DNA of 20,506 bases from Bacteroidetes bacterium UBA1952 (GTDB lineage: Bacteria > Bacteroidota > Bacteroidia > Chitinophagales > Chitinophagaceae): contig DDEO01000150.1 of NCBI GenBank assembly GCA_002336725.1, positions 1 through 20,506 on the forward strand, given 5' to 3'. Made by a program: the position numbers and the translations under genes. Position 1 is the stretch's first letter, and every line of letters begins with the position of its first letter. A model generated the notes under the pieces. That model was not told the origin of the DNA, did not search any database, and worked only from the letters and a program-made list of their open reading frames with translations. Below, piece after piece: positions 1 through 6,735 of this stretch.

Positions 1-1505
1 TTTCGCATTGCAAAGAATACGGCTTTATCTTCCAGTCCTCGGAAGTCTATGACGGCCTTTCTGCGGTTTATGACTATGGCCAGAATGGCGTAGAACTGAA
101 ACGCGCCCTGCGCGAATACTGGTGGAACAGCATGACGCGGATGCACGATAACATCGTTGGCATCGACGCGGCCATTTTCATGCACCCGCTCGTCTGGAAA
201 GCGTCCGGCCACGTGGATTCGTTCTCCGACCCGATGATCGACAACAAAGACAGCAAGAAACGCTACCGCGTCGATCATCTCATCGAAGCCTTTGCCCAGA
301 ATATTTTTGACCAATCACGAGAAGTTTACGACAGAGTCTCTAAAGAAACAAAAGGATTAAGTATTGACGAGGTAACCAAAGCGATGGAAGAGTCAGAGTA
401 TTCTTCCTTATTTGCTAAGGCGAGCAAATTACTTTCTGATATGGACGCACTTTTGGCCGCCGACGACCTGCCGGGCCTCAAGCGTTTTATCGAGGAAAAC
501 AAAATCACCTGCCAGGTTTCCGGCACCTGCAACTGGACCGACGTGCGCCAGTTCAACCTCATGTTTTCCACCGAGATGGGCGCAGTGGCCGACGGCGCAG
601 ATAGAGTTTACCTCCGTCCCGAAACGGCGCAGGGCATTTTTGTGAACTTCCTGAACGTGCAGAAAAGCGGACGCATGAAGATTCCGTTTGGCATTGCCCA
701 GACCGGAAAGGCGTTCCGCAACGAGATCGTAGCCCGCCAGTTTACCTTCCGGATGCGCGAATTTGAGCAGATGGAAATGCAGTTTTTTGTGCGCCCCGGC
801 GAGCAGCAGAAATGGTATGAATACTGGAAAGAAGCCCGCCTGCAATGGCACCGCAGCCTCGGCATTCCGGAAACCGATTACCGCTTCCACGACCACGCCA
901 AGCTGGCCCACTACGCCGATGCGGCCTGCGATATTGAGTTTCAGTTTCCTTTTGGCTTTAAAGAAGTAGAAGGCATCCACTCGCGCACCGACTTTGACCT
1001 GAAACAACACGCCGGACTGAGCGGCAAAAAGCTCACGTACTTCGACACCGAAATCAATCAGCACTACATCCCGTATGTGATTGAAACCTCTATTGGTCTC
1101 GACCGCGCCGTGCTGATGGTGCTCAGCCACGCCTACCGCGAAGAAGACCTCAGCACCGACGACAAGCAGGATAGCCGCGTGGTGCTTGCCCTGCCGCCGT
1201 TCCTCGCGCCGACGAAACTCGCCGTTTTGCCGCTCACCAAAAAAGATGGCCTTCCGGAAATTGCCCGCGAACTGATGGATGCCTGCCGCCGCGATTTCAA
1301 GTGTTTCTACGAAGAAAAAGACTCTATCGGCAAGCGATACCGCCGGATGGATGCCCTCGGCACGCCGTTCTGCGTAACGATTGACCACCAGACCAAAGAA
1401 GACGGCACCGTTACGCTGCGCCACCGCGACACGATGCAGCAAGACCGCGTAAAACTCGAAGACGTGCGCCGCATCGTCAATGAAGCGGTTGCGTTTCCGT
1501 ATTGA
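1..1505 (+). CDS. glyS: Glycyl-tRNA synthetase (5'-truncated by window edge)
   Basis: Class II aminoacyl-tRNA synthetase that charges tRNA-Gly in the cytoplasm; this is the single-chain alpha2 (GRS1) type, not the two-subunit bacterial type. The reading frame is open from base 3, before the first ATG (132), and the residues before that ATG (EYGFIFQSSEVYDGLSAVYD) match the N-terminal catalytic segment of the family, so the true start lies upstream of the window. About 500 residues are visible, close to full length. Class II motif 2 is seen as FRNEIVARQFTFRMREFEQME and motif 3 as ETSIGLDRAVLMVL. The C-terminal part (from LPPFLAPTKLAVLPL to the end) is the anticodon-binding domain. The stop is TGA at 1503-1505. 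It looks intact and uses the same codon style as its neighbours. The family call is secure. Confidence 0.97.
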   Translation, partial: SHCKEYGFIFQSSEVYDGLSAVYDYGQNGVELKRALREYWWNSMTRMHDNIVGIDAAIFMHPLVWKASGHVDSFSDPMIDNKDSKKRYRVDHLIEAFAQNIFDQSREVYDRVSKETKGLSIDEVTKAMEESEYSSLFAKASKLLSDMDALLAADDLPGLKRFIEENKITCQVSGTCNWTDVRQFNLMFSTEMGAVADGADRVYLRPETAQGIFVNFLNVQKSGRMKIPFGIAQTGKAFRNEIVARQFTFRMREFEQMEMQFFVRPGEQQKWYEYWKEARLQWHRSLGIPETDYRFHDHAKLAHYADAACDIEFQFPFGFKEVEGIHSRTDFDLKQHAGLSGKKLTYFDTEINQHYIPYVIETSIGLDRAVLMVLSHAYREEDLSTDDKQDSRVVLALPPFLAPTKLAVLPLTKKDGLPEIARELMDACRRDFKCFYEEKDSIGKRYRRMDALGTPFCVTIDHQTKEDGTVTLRHRDTMQQDRVKLEDVRRIVNEAVAFPY

Positions 1506-1508
1506 ATG

Positions 1509-1535
1509 GTAGGGGCGACTCTTGTGGACACCCTG
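1509..1535. repeat. Degraded GTAG-type palindromic repeat
   Basis: Begins GTAGGGGCGAC four bases after the glyS stop and continues CTTGTGG then CACCC. This looks like a decayed member of the same GTAG...CTAC palindrome family as 1650-1679 and 19359-19385, with the right arm eroded so that CTAC is lost. The assignment rests on resemblance and is tentative. Confidence 0.4.
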
Positions 1536-1640
1536 TTGATGATTGTTGATGAAGGTTGATTGTTGTTGATGATTGTTGATTGTTGTTGATGATTGTTGAT
1601 CGTTGTTGATGAAGGTTGATGAGAGTTGATGTGGGTTGAT
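1531..1640. repeat. GTTGAT array, 11 units with exact 10-bp period
   Basis: Eleven consecutive 10-base units each end in the hexamer GTTGAT (first hexamer 1535-1540, last 1635-1640). The four spacer bases vary (GATT, GAAG, TGTT, CGTT, GAGA, GTGG), but the 10-base register never slips. The array lies in the spacer after glyS. It reads through as low-complexity sequence on the minus strand, but I see no reason to think it is translated. The period equals about one helical turn, so the hexamer always presents on the same face of the DNA. Confidence 0.9.
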
Positions 1641-1649
1641 ATTTCGTTC

Positions 1650-1679
1650 TGTAGAGACAAGGCATGCCTTGTCTCTACA
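1650..1679. repeat. Perfect 30-bp GTAG-type palindrome
   Basis: Bases 1650-1664 (TGTAGAGACAAGGCA) are followed without a loop by their exact reverse complement to 1679. The GTAG...CTAC ends and GAGAC inner arm fit the dispersed palindromic repeats common in intergenic DNA of many environmental bacteria (REP-like). As RNA it could also act as a hairpin after glyS, but no U-tract follows. Confidence 0.85.
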
Positions 1680-1735
1680 TTTTTACCCTAATGGAATAAC
1701 GGGTTGACAAACATTCCTGTTCCTTTTCCGGAAAA

Positions 1736-2026
1736 ATGACACCTGAAGAAGCGTTCTTACCCACCTACGAAGGGCAGCCGGAGCCGGTTTTTTTGCAGGC
1801 GCTCGAAGCATGGGTGGCGCATCTGATTGCCCGCGACCCGGAGCGGCTGCGCCAGATTTTATACCGGATAGACGTTTCGGAATCTGATGCCGGAAATGCG
1901 GCGCTAAGCGCAGAACCCGCGCGTGAACTGGCCCGGCTGATTGCCGTGCGCCAAATCCGGAAATGGCGCTACCGGCAGCAAAATCCGCCCGCACCGCCGC
2001 AGGACGATGCCGATCTTCTGTGGTAA
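1736..2026 (+). CDS. Small conserved Bacteroidota protein of unknown function
   Basis: A 96-residue soluble protein with no signal peptide or membrane segment. The central stretch LIARDPERLRQILYRIDVSE followed by ARELARLIAVRQIRKWRYRQ resembles a helical conserved hypothetical protein found widely in Bacteroidota; this is family recognition from memory, and no function is known to me. The ATG at 1736 sits one base after a TTTCCGGAAA palindrome (1725-1734). A TTGACA-like string is at 1704, but the region is not a clear promoter. The stop is 18 bases before the MbnP-like gene, so the two may be cotranscribed. Confidence 0.7.
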   Translation: MTPEEAFLPTYEGQPEPVFLQALEAWVAHLIARDPERLRQILYRIDVSESDAGNAALSAEPARELARLIAVRQIRKWRYRQQNPPAPPQDDADLLW

Positions 2027-2044
2027 TTTTCGTATTTTTACCAG

Positions 2045-2830
2045 ATGAAAAGGATACGTCCCGGCGTGCTGCTCCTCTGGATATTTATCCTGATGGCGGC
2101 CTGCCGCAAGCAACCCGATCCAATACCGGAAAAAGCACCGCTAATCGACAACGGCGGTATCGGGCTGCCGGGCCTTCGGGTGCAGTTTACGCCTACGGTA
2201 AACGGTGCGCCGCTGGTACTCCGTTCGGCCTGGTATCGCAATGCCGCCGGCGACAGCTTTCAGGTTTCGGATCACAAATACTACGTCAGCAATTTTACCC
2301 TTCAAACCGATAGCGGTGCCGTGGTGAAAGTGCCGGAAAGCTACTTTTTGGTAGATGCGGCAGACGTGCATCCGCGCGAAATCCGGAATGTTCCGCCCGG
2401 CACCTATACCCGGATTTCTTTCCTGCTCGGTGTCGATTCGGCGCGCAATGTAAGTGGGGCGCAAACCGGCGATCTGGAGCAATCCAAGGGGATGTTCTGG
2501 GATTGGGATGCCGGTTATATCATGGCCAAGCTGGAAGGGTTTTCGCCGCAAAGCATCTTGTCGGGCAGCGATTTTTATTTTCATATTGCCGGTTTTTCCG
2601 GCAGAAATAATGTTCTGCAAACCATATCCTTCGACCTGCCCACGCCGCTGCTCGTGAAGGCAGGCGAAATGCCGACCCTTCAATTTCAATCGGATGTGGC
2701 AAGTTGGTTTTCCGGCGCTTCGCCCTTTGGTTTTGCCGATTATTCCAGCGTGATGGCTCCCGGGCCGCAGGCTGTTGCCATTGCCAATAACTACTCAAAA
2801 GGTTTCCGTCTTGTTCGCATCGATCCGTAA
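2045..2830 (+). CDS. MbnP-like lipoprotein
   Basis: A 261-residue exported lipoprotein. The N-terminus is basic, then hydrophobic, ending in a lipobox with Cys at residue 20 (LMAAC). The body matches the MbnP family: the segment DHKYYVSNFTLQTDSG near residue 75 and the aromatic signature MFWDWDAGYIMAKLEG at residues 150-165 are characteristic. MbnP proteins are periplasmic copper-binding proteins known from methanobactin loci and, in many bacteria, from loci without methanobactin; in the characterised case a Trp is oxidised to kynurenine by the partner MbnH. W152 and W154 in the FWDW motif are candidates here, but that is inference. The gene overlaps or abuts the di-heme peroxidase gene downstream, the usual MbnP-MbnH order. 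No methanobactin precursor is visible nearby. Confidence 0.85.
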   Translation: MKRIRPGVLLLWIFILMAACRKQPDPIPEKAPLIDNGGIGLPGLRVQFTPTVNGAPLVLRSAWYRNAAGDSFQVSDHKYYVSNFTLQTDSGAVVKVPESYFLVDAADVHPREIRNVPPGTYTRISFLLGVDSARNVSGAQTGDLEQSKGMFWDWDAGYIMAKLEGFSPQSILSGSDFYFHIAGFSGRNNVLQTISFDLPTPLLVKAGEMPTLQFQSDVASWFSGASPFGFADYSSVMAPGPQAVAIANNYSKGFRLVRIDP

Positions 2831-2846
2831 AAAAAAGCGGGCCTTT

Positions 2847-3869
2847 ATGCCCCTGCTGCTCGGCGCGTTGCTGGCTTTTTCCGGCTGTCGCAAAGACCCC
2901 GCCATTCCGGAAAATCCGCTTGCTGCTTCTGCCGAAACGGGCTTCCACATTCCGGCGGGCTGGCCTGCGCCCTACTATTCTTTTTCCGAAAATCCGCTGA
3001 AACCGGAGATTATCCAACTCGGCAAAAAGCTCTTCAACGACCCAAAGCTGTCGCGCGACAGCACCATTTCCTGCGGCAGTTGCCATCAGCCGGCGGGCGC
3101 TTTTTCACAAACCGGACATATCATCAGCCACGGTGTGGACGGACGACTGGGTACGCGCAACTCGCCCGGCCTCTTCAACCTTGTCTGGCATCCCTCGCTG
3201 ATGTGGGACGGCGGGGCCAACAATCTGGAAACGCAGATTCTGATCCCGCTGCAAAGCCATGTAGAAATGGAAATGTCGCCGCAGGAACTGGTAACGCGGG
3301 TATCGGCGCAACCGATTTATCAAAAAGCCTTTTTGGAAGCCTGGGGAACGCCGGAAATCAACCTGGCGCGTATCCTCAAGAGCATGGCGCAGTTTGAGGC
3401 CACGCTCATCAGCGACGGTGCCAAGTGGGACCGCGTGCAGCGCAGGCAGGCAAGTTTTACGGCAGATGAGGCGAGGGGTGAAAAAGTATTTATGGCCAAC
3501 TGTGCCGTCTGCCACAAACCGCCGCTTTTTACTGATTTTGCATTTCGTAGCAACGGTCTTTCTGCCGGTGTGGCAAACGATTCGGGACGGATGCGCATCA
3601 ACCGCAATGAGGGAGATAAATATAAATTCAAGGTTCCTTCGCTGCGCAATCTGGCTTTTACCGCGCCCTATTTCCATGATGGACGTGCCGCGACAATCGA
3701 TGATGTGCTAAAGCATTATTCGGAAGGCATTGCCGCACAGCCCGCGCCTTATACCGACCCACAGCTCCACAATGGCATTCGGCTGGATGCAACAGAAAAA
3801 GAACAACTCAAAGCCTTCCTCCAGACGCTGAACGACACGGCTTTTGCCCGAAATCCGGCCTTCCGGTAG
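2847..3869 (+). CDS. MbnH-like di-heme cytochrome c peroxidase (CCP/MauG family)
   Basis: About 340 residues with two c-type heme sites, CGSCH at residues 76-80 and CAVCH at 219-223, and the family's C-terminal segment KVPSLRNLAFTAPYFHDGRAATIDDVL. An N-terminal signal ends in a likely lipidated Cys (AFSGC, residue 14), placing it in the periplasm. CCP/MauG enzymes reduce peroxide or, for MauG and MbnH, oxidise residues of a partner protein; pairing with the MbnP-like gene favours an MbnH-type role. Start choice is uncertain. ATG at 2847 gives a signal without basic residues; an in-frame TTG at 2811 would add FASIRKKKRAF and a better n-region, overlapping the upstream gene by 20 bases. The sequence appears intact. 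Confidence 0.88.
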   Translation: MPLLLGALLAFSGCRKDPAIPENPLAASAETGFHIPAGWPAPYYSFSENPLKPEIIQLGKKLFNDPKLSRDSTISCGSCHQPAGAFSQTGHIISHGVDGRLGTRNSPGLFNLVWHPSLMWDGGANNLETQILIPLQSHVEMEMSPQELVTRVSAQPIYQKAFLEAWGTPEINLARILKSMAQFEATLISDGAKWDRVQRRQASFTADEARGEKVFMANCAVCHKPPLFTDFAFRSNGLSAGVANDSGRMRINRNEGDKYKFKVPSLRNLAFTAPYFHDGRAATIDDVLKHYSEGIAAQPAPYTDPQLHNGIRLDATEKEQLKAFLQTLNDTAFARNPAFR

Positions 3870-3870
3870 G

Positions 3871-3987
3871 GGCATTATAACATTAGACAGCTAAATCATG
3901 CATCGCGTTAGCCCCACCCCCAGCCCCTCTCCGAAGGAGAGGGGGGCTGAATTGCGGTGTTCATTTTAGCTGTCCATTTGGCATTAT
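3871..3987. mobile_element. MITE-like element with nested hairpin
   Basis: An inverted repeat GACAGCTAAA (3886-3895) / TTTAGCTGTC (3965-3974) flanks a GC-rich hairpin with perfect arms CCCCTCTCC (3924-3932) and GGAGAGGGG (3936-3944) and a GAA loop. The whole is bordered by the direct repeat GGCATTAT (3871-3878 and 3980-3987), which looks like an 8-bp target duplication. It has no coding capacity. A sequence close to its right end is found again at 15557-15577. It lies just after the peroxidase gene and could also terminate that transcript. Confidence 0.55.
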
Positions 3988-4032
3988 TTCCGGAAAATCA
4001 ATCGTGTTTCCGGAAAATAAATCCTTTTCCGG
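3987..4032. promoter_or_regulatory. Phased TTTCCGGAAA cluster upstream of crystallin-like gene
   Basis: Two exact copies of the palindrome at 3987-3996 and 4007-4016 and a half copy (TTTCCGG, 4026-4032) are spaced 20 and 19 bases apart, about two helical turns. They sit 50-95 bases before the start of the gene at 4082, where a dimeric regulator could bind. The same palindrome is abundant elsewhere in the window, so a regulatory role is only inferred. Confidence 0.4.
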
Positions 4033-4081
4033 CACGCTTCTTGGACGATAACAGGTTTGTATTTAAAACCTTTCTCCGTTC

Positions 4082-4447
4082 ATGAACCCCCTGAAACCTG
4101 CACTGTTATTGGCTTTTTCGGCCCTCGCGCTTGCCGGCTACGTTACCGTAAACGCACAAACGTCCGGCGGCGACAAAGGCGCGTGCTACGTACATCTCTT
4201 TGACGGCAAAAACTACAAAGACGATAATATCGTTGTAAAAGGACCCGGCGAATATGCCGACCTCAAAAGCCTGCCCGGCTCCGATAAAGACTGGGACGAC
4301 GAGGCCGATTCTTTCGAGTCGGGGCCAAACACCACCGTTACTTTTTACTCCAAGCCCAATTTCGGCGGCAAAGCCGTAACCTACCGGGGCGGTGCCAAAA
4401 AGCCCCATATCGACGAGCCACGCTCGATGAAAATCAGCTGCAAATAG
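4082..4447 (+). CDS. Secreted beta/gamma-crystallin-like protein
   Basis: A 121-residue protein with a signal peptide (MNPLKPALLLAFSALALAGY..., likely cut near residue 25 after NAQ or close by). The mature part is about 95 residues, starts near a Cys (KGACYVHLFDGKNY) and ends in Cys-Lys, so a disulfide between the two Cys is possible. The strands CYVHLFDGKNYKDDNIVV and VTFYSKPNFGGKAVTYRGG look like paired Greek-key motifs of the beta/gamma-crystallin fold, which often binds calcium in bacteria. It is a single-gene unit with a phased TTTCCGGAAA cluster upstream and converges with the polysaccharide operon. The fold call is from motif resemblance only; the role is unknown. Confidence 0.65.
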   Translation: MNPLKPALLLAFSALALAGYVTVNAQTSGGDKGACYVHLFDGKNYKDDNIVVKGPGEYADLKSLPGSDKDWDDEADSFESGPNTTVTFYSKPNFGGKAVTYRGGAKKPHIDEPRSMKISCK

Positions 4448-4531
4448 CTTTTCGGAATCATCGGCGTTGCAAGATTTTGGGAATAAGGCTTCGCTGCTGT
4501 AGTCGGCTTTATTTCCGGAAAAATCGCTCCT

Positions 4532-5632
4532 TTATTTCGCCCCTGCCGCTGCGTACTGCAATGCTTTTTCGTAGGCATCGGTGATGGCGGGCCAGTTATA
4601 GCAATCGCTGATTTTTTGAAGATTTGCCGCCGTCATCTGGACGCGCATTTCCGGAAAAACAGGCTCCTGAAGCAGGCTGGAAACACCAGCAGCGTCTTTG
4701 AAATAAAAAGCATCTTCGCCCAGAACGGAGCGGTTGAAAATATTGTCGTGGGCGGCAATGAGCGCGCCGCAGCCCATGGCTTCGAGCAGCGAGGGATTGG
4801 TGCCGCCAACGGAATGGCCGTGAAAATACCGGTCGGCGAAATGGCGCAGATTGTCAATCACGCCAAAATCGTAGATGCCGCCCAGGAAGTGAATGGCTTT
4901 ATTTCCGAAAAATTTCTCCACCAGATGCTTTCCAAAGGCATTTTCGGTCTTGCCAACCACCACAAAAGGCGCGGGATTTCCGGAAAGCGCGTAGCCATCC
5001 AGAATGGTTTCGATGTTATTTTCCGGCTCCATGCGGGCGATGAGCAAGTGATAGCCGCCGGGCGAAAGCTGGTATTGCTCCAACACCGCCGCGTCGGGAT
5101 TCCGGAAAATATCGGCACCGTAAGGGATAAAAACGGAATCTTTACCAAAGGTTTCTTTTAAATGGCTTTGAATGCCCACCGAGTCGGCAATAAGCAGGTC
5201 GGCGTGGCGGGCGGCGGCCTTTTCGGCCCATTTCAGGAAACGCTGCACCTTCGCGCTGTATTTGCTGCGCTTCCATTCCAGCCCGTCCATATTCACCACA
5301 TTGGGGCAATCTTTTGGCCACAGTCGCCACCACACCGAAGAACTGGTGTAGCCGAGTTGCAGCAGCACATCAAAGCCGCGTTTGCGGGCATCGCGAAAGC
5401 AATTCAGGTCATACAGAAACTGTCCTGCCGTACCCAGTTTATCTTCCGGGTCTTTGCAATGAATGATGTTTACCCCGTTCCAGCAGCTTTCCTGATAGTC
5501 GTGCAGGTGAGAATTATACACCCAAACTTCGTGGCCTTTCCGGCTCAATCCGAGTGCCAGTTTTTCGGCGCATTGCTCAAAGCCACCGTAGCGGTTGGGG
5601 ATGCCGCGCGTGCCGAGGATGCCTATTTTCAT
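4532..5632 (-). CDS. Glycosyltransferase, GT4 type with DUF1972 N-terminal domain
   Basis: A 366-residue cytoplasmic glycosyltransferase. The N-terminus MKIGILGTRGIPNRYGGFEQ is the signature of DUF1972 glycosyltransferases, several of which are rhamnosyltransferases in capsule or O-antigen clusters. The C-terminal donor-binding half contains GGTNPSLLEAMGCGALIAAHDN with the conserved Glu, typical of the GT-B fold. It is the last gene of the minus-strand polysaccharide operon, and its ATG overlaps the stop of the preceding gene by four bases (5629-5632). Donor and acceptor sugars cannot be read from the sequence. Four TTCCGGAA palindromes lie within it or at its ends. Confidence 0.9.
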   Translation of the reverse strand: MKIGILGTRGIPNRYGGFEQCAEKLALGLSRKGHEVWVYNSHLHDYQESCWNGVNIIHCKDPEDKLGTAGQFLYDLNCFRDARKRGFDVLLQLGYTSSSVWWRLWPKDCPNVVNMDGLEWKRSKYSAKVQRFLKWAEKAAARHADLLIADSVGIQSHLKETFGKDSVFIPYGADIFRNPDAAVLEQYQLSPGGYHLLIARMEPENNIETILDGYALSGNPAPFVVVGKTENAFGKHLVEKFFGNKAIHFLGGIYDFGVIDNLRHFADRYFHGHSVGGTNPSLLEAMGCGALIAAHDNIFNRSVLGEDAFYFKDAAGVSSLLQEPVFPEMRVQMTAANLQKISDCYNWPAITDAYEKALQYAAAGAK

Positions 5633-6726
5633 GCTTTCCGGAAAAGATGGGGCAATGCGCCGCGATACGCCTTGAGCGTTTCTTCGCCGGCGCGCTGCCA
5701 GGTATAATGGTCAAGAATATGTTGCCGGAAACCCGGCTCATAAGGCGCGGCGTGGGCTTCCAGAACAGCCCGGCGGATGGATTCCACGCTTTCGGGTTCG
5801 CAATACCAGGCGTGGTCGCCAAAGTATTCGCGCACATCGCCGCGGTCGGTAACCACCACATTGCAGCCCATCGCCGCCGCTTCCAGCGAAGAAAGGCCCG
5901 TGGTTTCAAAAAAAGACGGCAGCACATGAACTTTTGCCGAAGCATACGTCTGATATACCTCTTTTTCCGGAAGCCACGGCAGAATATGAACGTTTGGACC
6001 GGCTTCGCGGCGGCAGGCTTCGTAATAGGCCTGATTGTTGGGCGAAGGCTCGCCATGCAGGAAGAGCTGAAGCGGCGTACCGGATAGCGCCCGAATCAAA
6101 GAAAGCTGGTTTTTCCGCCCTTCAATGCGTGCCATACACAAAACGGCACCTTCGTACCGGGGCAGCCGGGTGCGCACGCCGTCGGCAATTTCGGGGCTGA
6201 TGCCGTTGGGAATCACGCGGTAGGGCCGCGCCACGCCATATTTGGCTACAAAGCGCCGGTATTCGCTCTCCGAATTGGGCAAGAGGGCCAGTGCGCCCCG
6301 GGCCACCTGCTGCACCGAGCGCCGGTGGCCCCGGAGCAGGTAGGATTGACTGCGGATTTTCTCCCCGTTCTTCACCTGCCGCGCCAGCGCCTTGAGGTAT
6401 TCCATGCCATCGTCGGAGAACACGCGATGGAGCAGTCCGCGAAGGCCGCCCTGTGTCTCTTTCTCAAAAGCGCCGTAATCTACAAAAATGGTACTCACCA
6501 CATAGGGCAATCCCGACTGCGCAATATGGTAGAGAATATCTGCCGGACGAATGATGTTGAAGAAATGCAGCAGGTCGTACTGGCGATAATCGGGCCGTTC
6601 ATTGGTTGGAAAAATATCCACCGCTACGCCCAGCCGGCGCAGGGCTTCGGCCGTAGCGTCCATTTGCTTGGTATCGCCGCCGGGCGAGGAATAGACAGTA
6701 GCGCGGGAGATAAAGGCGACACGCAT
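5629..6726 (-). CDS. Glycosyltransferase family 4
   Basis: A 365-residue GT-B glycosyltransferase. The N-terminal Rossmann half starts MRVAFISRATVYSSPGGDTKQ. The central part has RVIPNGISPEI and VLCMARIEGRKNQLSLIRAL, the usual GT4 linker and start of the donor domain. Near the C-terminus, FFETTGLSSLEAAAMGCNVVVTDRGD carries the EX7E donor-site motif. There is no membrane segment. It lies in the polysaccharide operon, nine bases after the GT2 gene and with a 4-base ATGA overlap with the following gene. The sugar specificity is unknown. Confidence 0.92.
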   Translation of the reverse strand: MRVAFISRATVYSSPGGDTKQMDATAEALRRLGVAVDIFPTNERPDYRQYDLLHFFNIIRPADILYHIAQSGLPYVVSTIFVDYGAFEKETQGGLRGLLHRVFSDDGMEYLKALARQVKNGEKIRSQSYLLRGHRRSVQQVARGALALLPNSESEYRRFVAKYGVARPYRVIPNGISPEIADGVRTRLPRYEGAVLCMARIEGRKNQLSLIRALSGTPLQLFLHGEPSPNNQAYYEACRREAGPNVHILPWLPEKEVYQTYASAKVHVLPSFFETTGLSSLEAAAMGCNVVVTDRGDVREYFGDHAWYCEPESVESIRRAVLEAHAAPYEPGFRQHILDHYTWQRAGEETLKAYRGALPHLFRKA

Positions 6727-6735
6727 CAGAGAGGC

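Noticed and set aside
429..1442. Long minus-strand open frame opposite glyS
   Set aside because: It is antisense to the conserved glycyl-tRNA synthetase, has low-complexity residue use and no recognisable motif; a by-product of the coding bias of glyS.
1531..1640. GTTGAT array considered as a CRISPR array or a coding repeat
   Set aside because: Units are 10 bases with 4-base spacers, far too short for CRISPR, and neither strand gives a gene with a sensible start and composition.
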